DNA of 64,000 nt from Ornithodoros turicata (taxonomy: Eukaryota > Arthropoda > Arachnida > Ixodida > Argasidae): contig NC_088203.1 of assembly GCF_037126465.1 (NCBI RefSeq), forward strand, positions 92,008,668 through 92,072,667, written 5' to 3'. The translations under genes were made by a program, and so were the position numbers. The notes under the pieces were generated by a model. That model saw nothing but the letters and a program-made list of their open reading frames with translations. It did not search any database and was not told the DNA's origin. Position 1 is the stretch's first letter, and each line of letters begins with the position of its first letter. Shown here one piece after another: positions 21,761 to 31,514 of the stretch.

Positions 21761-21832
21761 CTTCTCACTTGCTTCTCCGCAAAGATGCGCTTGGTCAGTG
21801 ACAGTCGTCGTCGAGTCACAGTCCTAGGTGTC

Positions 21833-21846
21833 CTGGGCCCATAACC
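21833..21846 (-). promoter_or_regulatory. Primer-binding site, initiator tRNA-Met anticodon-arm type
   Basis: On the minus strand GGTTATGGGCCCAG directly follows the 5' LTR. It is complementary to the CTGGGCCCATAACC anticodon arm of eukaryotic initiator tRNA-Met. Drosophila copia uses this half-tRNA priming (established knowledge). Confidence 0.8.
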
Positions 21847-22056
21847 TGTTGTGCAGGAGCCGCAAGGCGGTAGAAGCAAACAGGGACGCAGACTCGGAGT
21901 CGAGGGGATCAGGCTCGTTTAATGAGACAGGCCAAGAACGAAAGTGAGCCGAGAATAGAAAAACGAGATGGTATGTCTCGAGATCCGCGAGCACAAAACT
22001 AAAACGGCAAGTGCTGCCCCCTGGCAACGACACATTGCAACAAAATATGACCAACA
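21847..22056 (-). repeat. 5' LTR of the gag-only Copia element
   Basis: 210 bp, identical by eye to the 3' LTR, flanked outside by GGTTA. Confidence 0.9.
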
Positions 22057-22587
22057 GGTTAAACGTAGAAATCCGCTAACAAACAGTCATTCACGCCACA
22101 TATTGTAACATAATAGAAGAATGACAAGCAGTTACACCATCTTTCATATTATTTGATACGAGGTGACTATGCCATTAAGCTAGCTGCTGCTGTTGTGGTT
22201 GTAGTTGCCAGACCAGAAAACTGGGAAACCTATCAGTCTGTTTCCCTGTTCGAAACACCTGCTCCCTTCTTCAAACACTTGCAGTCCTTTGTGTTTGTAT
22301 TTGTAATGCACGTTGCTTGAAATAAAGTAAAGAATTACATTTATATTTCATGCCATAAGTGCGTTTTAAGCCCGATAATTAACATTTTTGAGGGGTCCCG
22401 AAAAACGGCTGGGGACGACAGTACAGCTTCATTCGAGGACGGTTTCTCGAGGACCGCCTTTGCGGAGGAATCCCCGAAGCGAGTTCATGAAACGCATGGG
22501 CTCTTTGAGTGGAGGAGCGGTGCTTTCCTCCACTCGTTGGAGTCGAGGAGGAGCGTCGAGTCGAGGCTCGTTCATGAATTCGGCGGT

Positions 22588-22725
22588 TGTTTTTCGGTCT
22601 TTCGATAGTTCGGTTTTCTGAATGTTTGACCTTCTGATTGTTCGGCGTTTTGATCTTCCGGCCTTTTGAATTTCGGCCTTCTGATAATTCTGCCTTATGA
22701 GTTTTGGCCTTATGATTGTCACCAC
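22588..22725 (+). repeat. Degenerate short tandem repeat built on TTCGGCCTTCTGAT
   Basis: Units of roughly 14-20 bp recur with drift: TTCGGTCTTTCGATAG, TTCGGTTTTCTGAATG, TTCGGCGTTTTGATC, TTTCGGCCTTCTGATAA, TTTTGGCCTTATGATTG. Six to nine units are visible. No coding. Confidence 0.6.
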
Positions 22726-23233
22726 TGCTAATACAAGGGAATATGGGAACATTTGTCCTCCCCGAGCCGCGTTTCGCAACCAGTCATAATTTTATTTAGG
22801 TATGTTCTGTCCCTATGATCTTATTATACGTTGCCAAATCTTGCTATCTCGGTTTCCAAGTGATTTTTTTCTCCTTATATATTTTGTTCTCCTGTTATCA
22901 AAAAAGATGTAATCATGTGTTTGTCGTAACAGCAGCTATCTATTATGTCTTAACTCTTGTTAATTTTTGTTGTGTACTTTTGCGTATGTCTTGTAAGTTT
23001 TGACTTTTGTGCCTTTGGTTCCGTTTCTGTTCTTTTTTACTTTATTTTTATTTTTCAATAAAAATTTCATAATCATCTAGACTGCAGTGGGGCAGTTTGC
23101 CGTCGTAGCGCAAGTAAAACAGTATAACAGTCGCATGCTTATCGCAACTAGCGTCATGATCGTAGTGGCTGTACTTTTCTTATCATATGTATATCTTAAT
23201 TATGAGAGGGACACGTTGCGTACCGTTGATACG
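22726..23233. other. AT-rich stretch with no recognised gene
   Basis: T-rich sequence with a polyadenylation-like AATAAA near 23058. No domain or element recognised. Confidence 0.35.
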
Positions 23234-23516
23234 CTTTTTTTAATTCCGTGTTAACGCCGCGAAGCAACTGTGGCTATGAGCGGCGTACGGACGGGGACAG
23301 ATGGAGGGAGGACAGCAGAAAGGAGTGGGGGACAGTGGGTCTAGTATGCGTCCTTTGCGGGCTTCAAGGTGAACTGTGCAGACATTCGTCTGGAAAGTCT
23401 GCCGGAAAACCCAGGGAAAACCTCAGACAGCACAGCTGGTGCGGGGATTCGAACCGGCGTCACCTCTTATTCTCGGAGTGGAAAGCGGCCACCCTAACCA
23501 CTATGTCACGGGAGCT
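23234..23516 (-). repeat. tRNA-derived SINE, near full length
   Basis: Minus-strand copy of the family. The A-rich tail with GTTAACGCCGCGAAGCAACT (plus-strand reading) is at 23235-23271, and the B box (GGATTCGAACC as read on the plus strand) at 23445-23455. The head runs to about 23516. Confidence 0.85.
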
Positions 23517-25445
23517 GGTGATATGCACGCACGCAGAGAAAGTAGTAACCTTAATTGACGAGGTGAGGTACGTATTATGATTGTGTACAGATTAGAACCG
23601 AGCTGGCTCCATTTATTGATTGGTAAAAGAAAAAAATTGAGATGTTAGTCCCAAACTATACTCGGGACTGACTACTCCATCAGGAGGTGTCACTTAGGGC
23701 TCGTTATATAGAACGAAGGACATTGCTAGGTCCGCGTTGAATTCAGATACCCCGAAAGATTTAAACATAACAAAACTTCGAACCGACGACTAATTAATTT
23801 AAATTGATTAAGTACCTAAATTCTTCCTTTCGTCAGCTCCGTCCTCCGGAACAGAATACGCCAGGACGAGACTAGTCTTAGAGAAACAGCTGTCGTTAAT
23901 TTAGCGTGATTCAGAGACAAAGACTATTCTCTTACTGCTGCTTTGCGACTGTCTGTTTGAATGCTATTACGAACAACGTTAATTATACGCTTCTCGAAAG
24001 TGTCTAAAAAGGTACTTAGTGTATTCAAACGCAGTATCCGTATTGCGCATTTGAAAGTATCGATTACAAAATACCTTGCAATTGTATTGACACGAATAAC
24101 CCGTTCGTTCATGCTCATTCCCGATGAAAATATTTACGTGCAGTATATAAGGCCACGTGCGGCTCATTTTGTAAAACGACACTGTACAACACATACGTTA
24201 CACTGACAAGTTACATTAATGACATCGCATTGCGAAAGAGGGCGTCGCAAAGTTAGGCACGAGCCCAAGTATAATCTTCACCACTGCTATTTCTCAGCTT
24301 TCGCCGTCTTAAATGAACTTGAGCTTCATAAATGCTCGTAATTTTCCTAACTAATGAGCAATATCCATTTTCGTCGCGGCGACTGCTTCCTGTCTTAACC
24401 CTCGCTGCAGATTGAGGTGCACTATTTGCATCGCGCTCCGCGAGCAATCCCCTATGATTAAGAGCGTTTATACTGTGTGCGCGCAGTAATCAATTTGCTG
24501 GATGACAACAACTATACGACGTGACTTCCGGTTCCGAAAAGAGGAACACAATACTGTTTATCTTTCCTCGGATGAAAGCTTTGGCGGCATCAGCAACCCT
24601 TATCTCAACTGCTTCATGAACGTAAAGGGGAAATGAAAGCTAATGAGCGAAAAACTACTACGGGACAGAAGTGCATTTTCTATTTTTATTTGGTAGGCAG
24701 GAATGGGAGTTGTGTTGCCCGAAGCCATACAATCACTTCTAGTTCGAAGGGACACAAACCCGTTGGCTTCTACGATGAACTTTTGATGACTTCCGCGGTA
24801 ACGTATTACGGATAGTTCGCGTGAGCGATTCGCGGAAATTGAAGGATTGGAACAACACGACGCGCGTTATATAATGAATGCCGGGGCTGAGTCGGAATGC
24901 GGAGTCGCTTTGATATAGTGTTATTCTGTTCGTTCAGTTATGAAAAATGGAGTGTAATAACGCTCTTCGAAGCGGTCGGACGCTCCAGGTATGGGGAAAA
25001 GCAAATACAAACTGTTTCATAACGTTGTCGCAAAGCGGAGATATGACTTTGGTATCTTTCACAAGTTTCTGTTGTGTAGTTCAATGTCACTAGAGACCCT
25101 ACTGAACTATTACCATTTCGAAGGCGCTTATGGTCCACCATATACCTACAAAATTCCGTTGTTCTGCCTTTGCAGAGGGCTAATATGGGCGTATATAAAC
25201 ACTTCGACGTTTCTGGGGTTCCTAGGCTGCGTGGAAAATACGTAAGTACAACGACGACAGTAGCTCTATGCATGACAATAGTATACGTTTGCACCTTCTC
25301 TCACTAGTAATGAGACGTAATACGGCTCGTTTTCCTTTAAAGAGTACAGGCTGGGTGCTCCTGACATGGTTCGGTGGGAATGATGCTCCGACAAGATGCT
25401 CCCTTGGCGTACATGAACTATATGATGCATATTTACAGCGATGAA
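23517..25445. other. Stretch with no recognised gene
   Basis: Only short frames on both strands. I found no domain, TIR pair or retroelement motif here. Confidence 0.4.
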
Positions 25446-25516
25446 GATCCACGCACATTTTCGCCGCCTCATAGCCACAGTTGCTTCGCGGCGCTAACAC
25501 GAAAGTAAAAAAAAAT
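25446..25516 (+). repeat. 3' fragment of the tRNA-derived SINE
   Basis: CTCATAGCCACAGTTGCTTC then GCGGCGCTAACAC and an A-rich tail match the SINE 3' end. The tRNA head is missing (5'-truncated). Confidence 0.7.
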
Positions 25517-25650
25517 GTACGGCGGGGAACACTTGTATGAGAGGAACACATAATGGTGTGTCCGGCTACATCCGACACCAGACGGGAACTCTAGAAAGCA
25601 GTGCAGCAGACGGGAACATCAGAGCACCAGATTGAGGAGATCGTTCATCC

Positions 25651-26147
25651 GCGCGGCAGAGCCATTTATGGAGAGAGTTTGGCCATTCTTTGATCTTTTG
25701 CCGCCTCATGGGTGGAGCCTATTTTGACGTCAGAGTCGTCGTTGCGCCGCCCAAGAAGCCTGAATCCGAGCGGAATCCGCTTATCAGCCATCTAGTCCGC
25801 GCCATATTGATGCTGTTCACCAGCTGGTCGACAGCGGTCGCGCTGAATGTAATCTACACGAATAACTAGCTTATGACCCACTGACGCCAGTGATAAGTGG
25901 ACCTTCGTTGCCGAACTGAAAGAGTTCAAGGACGAAAGGCTTTCGAAGCAAGGAGTACGCATGTGTCTTCTCTGCTTGGATTGTAAGCAACGATCAGCAT
26001 CAATATGGCGTTGGCGACCGGTTGACGACTGGATAACAATATAGAGCACGACGAAGGAGGTCGTTCAGCCGTGACGTCGCATGACGCTCTTTAAGTTAGG
26101 CTCCTCCTAATGGCCAAACTCTCTCTATAAACGGCTCTGCCGCGCGG
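25651..26147. mobile_element. Non-autonomous TIR element, about 497 bp
   Basis: GCGCGGCAGAGCCATTTATG then GAGAGAGTTTGGCCATT at the left is mirrored by AATGGCCAAACTCTCTCTAT then AAACGGCTCTGCCGCGC at the right, about 37 bp with one or two mismatches. GGTGGAGCCTA/TAGGCTCCTCC continues the inverted symmetry. No coding signal. Confidence 0.7.
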
Positions 26148-26574
26148 CAACCTCCAGCGCTGCAAATTCGTACAGAAAGCCCTGCTGAACTTTCTAAAGG
26201 CAGTGCACCCTCACGGTCGGTTGTAGTGCAGGAAACTGTAGAACCAGACGTGTGAGCCTTCCCCTTCCCCCACTCCCTTTCATCTTTCCCCCAAGCAAAG
26301 TGCCGCCAATCTAGGCAGTCAGACCGCCGGAATCCCCACGTCAACCCCCCCCCCCCAACCAGATTGTACGTTAGTAGCTCTGCCGTTCCCGTGGAGCTTA
26401 AGTTACAGTAAGGACCAACCCCTTTTTGGGTCCAACGATGGAGTGTACTATCTGCAGTCGTGTCTGAAGAAGGGAATAATCAGTCATCCATCGACTATAC
26501 GCTTCAACGTCGCCCGCACTCCGTCGCTGCTGTTCAGAATGGACCAGCAGGCTGTTCTACCTGCTAGGTTCTAC
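26148..26574. other. Stretch with no recognised gene
   Basis: Contains a C run at 26346-26356. Part of 26440-26574 may belong to the retrotransposon scrap that follows, but I cannot see it in frame. Confidence 0.35.
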
Positions 26575-26680
26575 CCTATGTTCTACCTGCAACGTTGGGG
26601 TAGATATTCGACACCTTTTTCTCGACTGCCGCCGTTCCAAGCCCTTCCGCGACAGGCTCAATAGACCTCTCCCCGTTTGT
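26575..26680 (+). pseudogene. I-clade retrotransposon C-terminal zinc-finger scrap
   Basis: The frame reading CNVGVDIRHLFLDCRR then SKPFRDRLNRPLP has the C-x(n)-H-x4-C ending typical of the C-terminal zinc finger of I-clade ORF2 proteins (compare CGAVADVQHLLLTCSEY at 37600-37640). It is short and truncated. Confidence 0.45.
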
Positions 26681-28228
26681 AAACAAATGACGTCATAGTG
26701 TTCGACAGCGCCACGAATTTGGTAGAGTTGAACTACGCTCGAAGCTAGAGGCTAACAAAGTCGCGCCCGAAAGCCACGGTCTTGAGGGGATTACGATTGT
26801 CCCTGAAAGAACCACGATCTTCGGTCCTACTTTTCTTTCAATAGGAGGCAGCGAACAAGTATCCATTCGTAGAACTCAGCCCTCCCCTTCAGATTTGTTT
26901 TGGTTTCAGTCTGTCTACCAACGTCATGATGACGTTTCTCGGGTGGAGGTTTATTCTCGTTTGACCAGCCTCGGATACTCCAACATCTCCCTTCCAACAT
27001 TACTTGGCACGCGCAGCGGTGGTATAACGGCAGCGGTTCTTAACTACCAGCAGGATACCGGTCTCCTCGGCAGCGTGTGACATCGTGGGTTGGACGTCGG
27101 AAAACCTCTGACTTTTGATCCCACATCCCCTGACTCTGACTACTCCAGGAACTTGAGTACCCACTAAGGTATTAGTCACCGTGGAATAGCAAGCCGTCGT
27201 TTCTCGAGGACTTTTCCGGCTAAAATAAATAGATTCCCCTCCCCCCGCACACACACAAACACAGAAAGCACAAAAACGATAGAAATGAAGAAGAGGAGGG
27301 CTTGACATACAAGATGGAGGCTTTTTCATTTAGTTTTAGTTTTCTGGAGCCCATGAACGGCCCCTAATGGTGCACCATACAAACAAAACTGAACAAAAAA
27401 AAAGAAAAAAACGAAACGAAACGTAGATCTTATAACGGAGATTCTTATTATACCAATAGTACCAAGAAACAAGAACGTTAGAGCGGCGGAAGTTTCCGAG
27501 AAAGTATAACTTCGCTACCTTCATTGAATAAATTATATCACATAATTCCAGGGCCACGAAAGATGTACATGCAAAAAACTTACAAAAGCACTCCACTTCC
27601 TTCAAGACCAATCTCGTGTGAGGGCAACGTTTCTGTCGACTCCAACCAATTTTTCTATTACCCGACTGCTATTTAAGGGATGGTCCGGACTGCAAAAGTG
27701 GCGGCCTCTCTGTTGAAGCAACGAGACGTAATGCGATAGTATCGGTGCTGATTCGATGAACTGCTAAGAGACTACTCGGATAATCTGAAATTCTGAAAAT
27801 ACTTCACTGAGCCCAGACGCCGATTCATATCTCATCTTCTTAGCGTCACCCACACGTAATTACAAATGAACACGGTGTTCCAAATGTGTAGCCCAGGAAT
27901 CCGCCATTTCATAAAATGTTAATGGAGCATGCGCAAGACGGTGGCGTATCCTATCGGGACTTTGGCGAAACACTTTGGTTGTCATTCGTCGTCTGCCATC
28001 ACGTATGCACACGGTATTGGGTCGCACATTCTTCCGGCAAGAGGCAACATTTCGTGAACAAATGGAACGAAAGACTTTTTGATAAGGATGGTAGTAGCCT
28101 GTTTGTTCAGCAGTTTCAAAGCAAAGTACAACAAGAGGGATAATTTTGCCTTTGTTCGATTTCTGTGTAAACGACTGTACACACGGCAGAGCCCAGTATT
28201 TGCTCGCTGCTCGGGCACAGAACACCGG
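26681..28228. other. Stretch with no recognised gene
   Basis: Short frames on both strands without recognisable domains, and C/A-rich tracts near 27239-27260. Nothing supported. Confidence 0.4.
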
Positions 28229-28259
28229 TGGCGGTGGTGGTGGTGGTGGTGGTGGTGAT
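28229..28259. repeat. GGT trinucleotide microsatellite
   Basis: About ten tandem GGT units with one interruption. Confidence 0.9.
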
Positions 28260-28295
28260 AGGGCTTGCCGTTGTCGGCCTCACGTATGTGGGCAA

Positions 28296-28455
28296 CGTCA
28301 CGACTCACGCCCTGGGGGAATGTGCGTCCTGGGCCGACTTCTAAGGGAACTGTGCCGACATATGTCTGAAAGCGTCTGAGGAAAACCCAGGAAAAACCCC
28401 AGACAGCACAGCCGGCACCGGGATTCGAACCCGGGTACCTCCCAGTCCGGTAATG
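28296..28455 (-). repeat. tRNA-derived SINE, 3'-truncated
   Basis: Plus-strand reading shows GTCCTGGGCCGACTTCTAAG, GACAGCACAGCCGGCACCGG and the B box at 28421-28431 (GGATTCGAACC). The tail end is missing or replaced by the GGT-repeat region. Confidence 0.75.
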
Positions 28456-28559
28456 GCGTTGTTGCAGCCATGAACTTCAGATTATATTCAATGGTGCAGC
28501 ATCTCTGACATCGCTTGCGGTGCTGCCTCAGGTAAGATTTTTTCCCTAAAATTTCCGGC

Positions 28560-29480
28560 AGGTGTTATCTATACTGCGCCATCCAAGGATTAGGAGGCAC
28601 GGAAATGATGAGGCCATACAGGATGTTCTGCGGAGGATTTCCTTCTTGCAAATGCAGGCCTGGGATCGTTTTGCCTTGCTCCCAGTCAGTAGAGCGGTGG
28701 TCATGGGAACCATGCTGTTTAGGCCTTCTCCTTGGCCATTATTATCGCCGTCCTCAAAGTGTTATTGAGGAGCTGTCGGCGACTGACGGGTTTATCTGCG
28801 TACAGCCCGATGGTATTAGGTCGCTCTTTCGAGAACATTTCGCAAGCATATATGATGCCGCGACCCCACCCGCTGCGGAGGCGCGCTCTTTCTTGCATTG
28901 TGCAAATGACTTTGCTCTCAGTACCGACCCTTTTATGCAAGCTGAGTACACGGCTGCAGTGAAGGCCCTGCGCCCTTTGAAGCCTCCCGGCTCTGACAAA
29001 CTTCCGGCTGAATTCTATAAATCTTTCTGGTCGACATTGTCCCGTCCTTTGACTATTCTTTTCAGTAGCTGTTTGGTGGGTGGCCTCTTGTGATCAGCCA
29101 TGCGAGATAGCGTATCGTCCTGCTCTGTAAGGACGCTTCCCGTAGGCAGGATGAGAATGCTTATGGACCGGTGACTCTGCTGAATACGGACTATAAGATT
29201 ATATGTAATGCTATTGCAGCGAATTTCTCCCGTTCTGTGCCTTGTCATTCCTCCTTGACAGTCCTGCGCTTTCACCTGGCGGTTCCTGCAGCTCCATTCT
29301 TCTGCGTTGCGTGATGCCCTTTATTGGGCCCAAGTCGCATTCCACCCGCAGTTTTGGCATCTTTTGAATAAGAGAAGACATTCGACAGGGTGCACCACGG
29401 GTACATATACCAGGTACTGCGTGCTTTTGGTTTTCCCGTTACGGTTATTGGCTGGATCGAAACTTGGCTTAATCGATAAT
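28560..29480 (+). pseudogene. Decayed L1/Tx1-like reverse transcriptase
   Basis: Frame-shifted pieces appear in order. ALRPLKPPGSDKLPAEFYKS then FWSTLSRPLTILF lies near 28960-29070; this is the RT lead-in 'K.PG.DGLP.EFYK.FW'. LLNTDYKIICNAIAANFSRS lies near 29180-29240. FDRVHHGYIYQVLRAFGFPV is the motif-A region near 29380-29440. Several stops and frameshifts separate them, so it is dead. The clade call rests on the GSDGLPAEFYK and LLNTDYKI motifs. Confidence 0.65.
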
Positions 29481-29671
29481 TAATTGGCTGGATCAAAACT
29501 TGGTTATTGGCTGGAGCGTGGATTAGCACCCAAACACCACAGCTGTACTGCCGGTTGTCGGTACGCCAGGCGCCGCGTTGCGTTCTCCACGGGTCCTCTT
29601 CTTTTCTCGTTCACTCTCCACTCACCGCGCATGCGCGCCGCGCCGTGGCTACAGACAGACAAAACACAGTA
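29481..29671. other. Short stretch without a recognised feature
   Basis: TTGGCTGGATC-AAACTTGG occurs twice (29449-29466 and 29483-29501), a short direct duplication. Confidence 0.4.
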
Positions 29672-29986
29672 CAGTCTCAAAAATAAACTTCAGCACATAT
29701 CACGCTCCTAGCCAACTACACTCTTAAAAGTGAACTTCACCGCATAGCACGCTCCTAGCCAACCATCATATGGGAATGTGACAATTATGTGACAAACATG
29801 TGACAATTATGAACAGCATAAGTGTCACAAAAAGACGTACGCCTCTCGTTTTCAACAAATCGGGGCAGACAACGATATATCATTTCATATGATGGTTGGC
29901 TAGGAGCGTGCTATGCGGTGAAGTTCATTTTTAAGAGTGTAGTTGGCTAGGAGCGTGATATGTGCTGAAGTTTATTTTTGAGACTG
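29672..29986. mobile_element. Palindromic MITE, split by a second MITE
   Basis: Two 45-bp arms, 29672-29716 and 29942-29986, are perfect inverted complements (CAGTCTCAAAAATAAACTTC ... CACGCTCCTAGCCAAC). Only the TA-flanked guest 29719-29939 lies between them. Without the guest the element is an almost spacer-free hairpin of about 92 bp. Its arms share GCTCCTAGCCAAC with the guest's ends. Confidence 0.8.
29719..29939. mobile_element. CACTCTTAAAA-type MITE inserted in another MITE
   Basis: TIRs start CACTCTTAAAAGTGAACTTC then ACCGCATAGCACGCTCCTAG and are mirrored at the right. Host TA is duplicated (29717-29718 and 29940-29941). The 221-bp body is non-coding and partly self-complementary. Related copies: 29993-30207, 31280-31514, 62288-62535, and half copies near 54918-55090. 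Confidence 0.85.
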
Positions 29987-29992
29987 CACTTA

Positions 29993-30207
29993 CACTCTAA
30001 AATCAGAACTTCACCACATAGAACGCTCTGCGCCAACCATGGCCACGAACGATAGAGCTGTCGCCTTTTTGTGTCAGTTATCATATACCCAAATTGACAC
30101 AAAAAGGCGTACGCCCCTCTGTGCTCGAATAAGACAAAACAACCCTATCATCCGCGGCAATGGTTGGCGCAGGGCATGCTACGCAGTGAAGCTCTGTCTT
30201 TAGAGTG
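29993..30207. mobile_element. CACTCTAAAA-type MITE copy
   Basis: Ends CACTCTAAAATCAGAACTTC and the complement of GTCTTTAGAGTG, with TA on both sides (29991-29992 and 30208-30209). GCGCCAACCATGG replaces GCTAGGAGCG-type sequence, defining a subfamily shared with the half copy at 54918-54987. Confidence 0.8.
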
Positions 30208-31279
30208 TAGCGAGATACAAGCCTTCGTATACCCCCCCGAGCAAAGCGCAGACGTGAGAGTGCTTAGAACTGCGTCCATTCCCATTGTCCATTCCCACTG
30301 ATGATGAGCGGGATTCATGTGCATAATAAGACAAATCCACCAATAAGAAATTCAGACAAATGCTTCAGAATCAATCTAATTGGATGCATTAGCAAAGCAT
30401 CTTCTCAAAGCCCCTTTTGAAACTGTGAAAACTGCTGATCCGAAAAAAAAAAATGATACAGTGAAACATCTCTAATACAGACACCCACGGGACCAGCACT
30501 CTTGTCCCATGAAGGGAAGTGTCCGTAGACGAGAAGTATTGAAGTAAGAGCATTAAAGCTTGCCGGGGGAAACCCAGCTGTCTGCAATAGGGGAGTGTCT
30601 TTCCTTTTTGCAAGACATGTCAAATAAATTCCTATTGTCTTTGCGTTAGTCACAGAGGTGCGTTAGCCTGTGAAGATAGACAGATAGAATACGCGAGAAA
30701 AGAAAAGTTTGGAACGTTCAGCGCGAATAAAAAACTTCACCTGCTTCATTGCAAGGGATCTCGCTTTTGAGAGCCCATAATGAGCTTTGGGAAAATCGCA
30801 ATAGCACTGGGTTTGCTTGAGCGCTCTCGGGAATCTCCTGTCTGAACATGGTTCCACTAGATCACGTTCAACATGTACTGTTGTTGTAGGAAGCGTACTA
30901 CACGCGTCGTACCTCCATTGTTGCATGTAGCATGGAGGTCCCCAGGGGTCCAGAAGAGGACGCTCGCGAGGAGATAATGCGCCACATAGTCATTAGCTCC
31001 TGAAACGCATTCGTCGTTATTTCTGTGCCGTGGCGGAGGGTTCATTGTAAATAATACCTCTTCCTTTCCCCCTAGTAGTTGGTGTACGACGTTTTATTGA
31101 TTCAAACGACTACCGTTGTAGTAATCACAAAGCACCTCGCGTTGAAATAATTGATTTGGTTTGGATTCGCTGCGGGGAAAATGACAGAAAAACGGAGACT
31201 CCATCGTTTTTGAAGACGACTGCTTGTTTCACATCTACTCATTTATTTGTTTGCACCCTGGCAAGAGAACAGTGAACTC
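30208..31279. other. Stretch with no recognised gene
   Basis: 30458-30600 shows CAGTGAAACATCTCTAATAC then AGACACC at one side and GGGGAGTGTCTTTCC at the other. This faintly resembles a mariner/pogo-type non-autonomous element, but the match is too weak to call. Otherwise nothing seen. Confidence 0.35.
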
Positions 31280-31514
31280 CACTGTTAAAATAGAACTTCA
31301 CAACATAGCACGCTCCTAGCCAACCACCATACCGAATGATGTCATTCTATGTCTTGATTCGTTGAAAACAGGAGGAGGAGCCTATTTGAGACAAGCACAA
31401 TGTGTCCCAGATAGGCGCCTCCTCCCATTTTCAGCAAATAAGGACACAGAATGATATCCTTCGGAATGACGGTTGGCTAGGAGCGTGCTATGTGGTGGAG
31501 TTCTGTCTTAACAG
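31280..31514. mobile_element. CACTGTTAAAA-type MITE copy next to an I-clade fragment
   Basis: Left end CACTGTTAAAATAGAACTTC, right end GGAGTTCTGTCTTAACAG. The inner arms (GCACGCTCCTAGCCAACC and its complement) match the family. The right boundary coincides with the start of recognisable reverse transcriptase sequence. Confidence 0.75.

Larger units (their letters stand above)
20891..22056 (-). mobile_element. Gag-only Copia-type LTR retrotransposon, recent insertion
   Basis: Two 210-bp direct repeats (20891-21100 and 21847-22056) look identical base for base. Each starts TGTTG and ends CAACA. A 5-bp target duplication, GGTTA, lies at 20886-20890 and 22057-22061. The 746-bp interior holds one gag frame, a primer site and a purine tract, all on the minus strand. 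No protease, integrase or reverse transcriptase is present, so it must be mobilised by another Copia element. It is inserted in the TIR element 19668-22584. Confidence 0.9.
19668..22584. mobile_element. TIR element (about 1.75 kb without its guest) carrying a Copia insertion
   Basis: The ends GCCGAATTCATGAACGAGCC and its complement at 22565-22584 form a TIR of about 29-30 bp. CTCGAG/GTGGAGGA-rich sub-terminal inverted motifs lie on both sides. No transposase frame is visible, so it is non-autonomous. Its left end abuts the 5' end of the CR1/L2-like element. The target duplication is not clear. Confidence 0.65.

Noticed and set aside
30458..30600. Possible mariner/pogo-type MITE (CAGTGAAACATCTC...)
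   Set aside because: Only one end looks convincing; the inverted partner is too weak.
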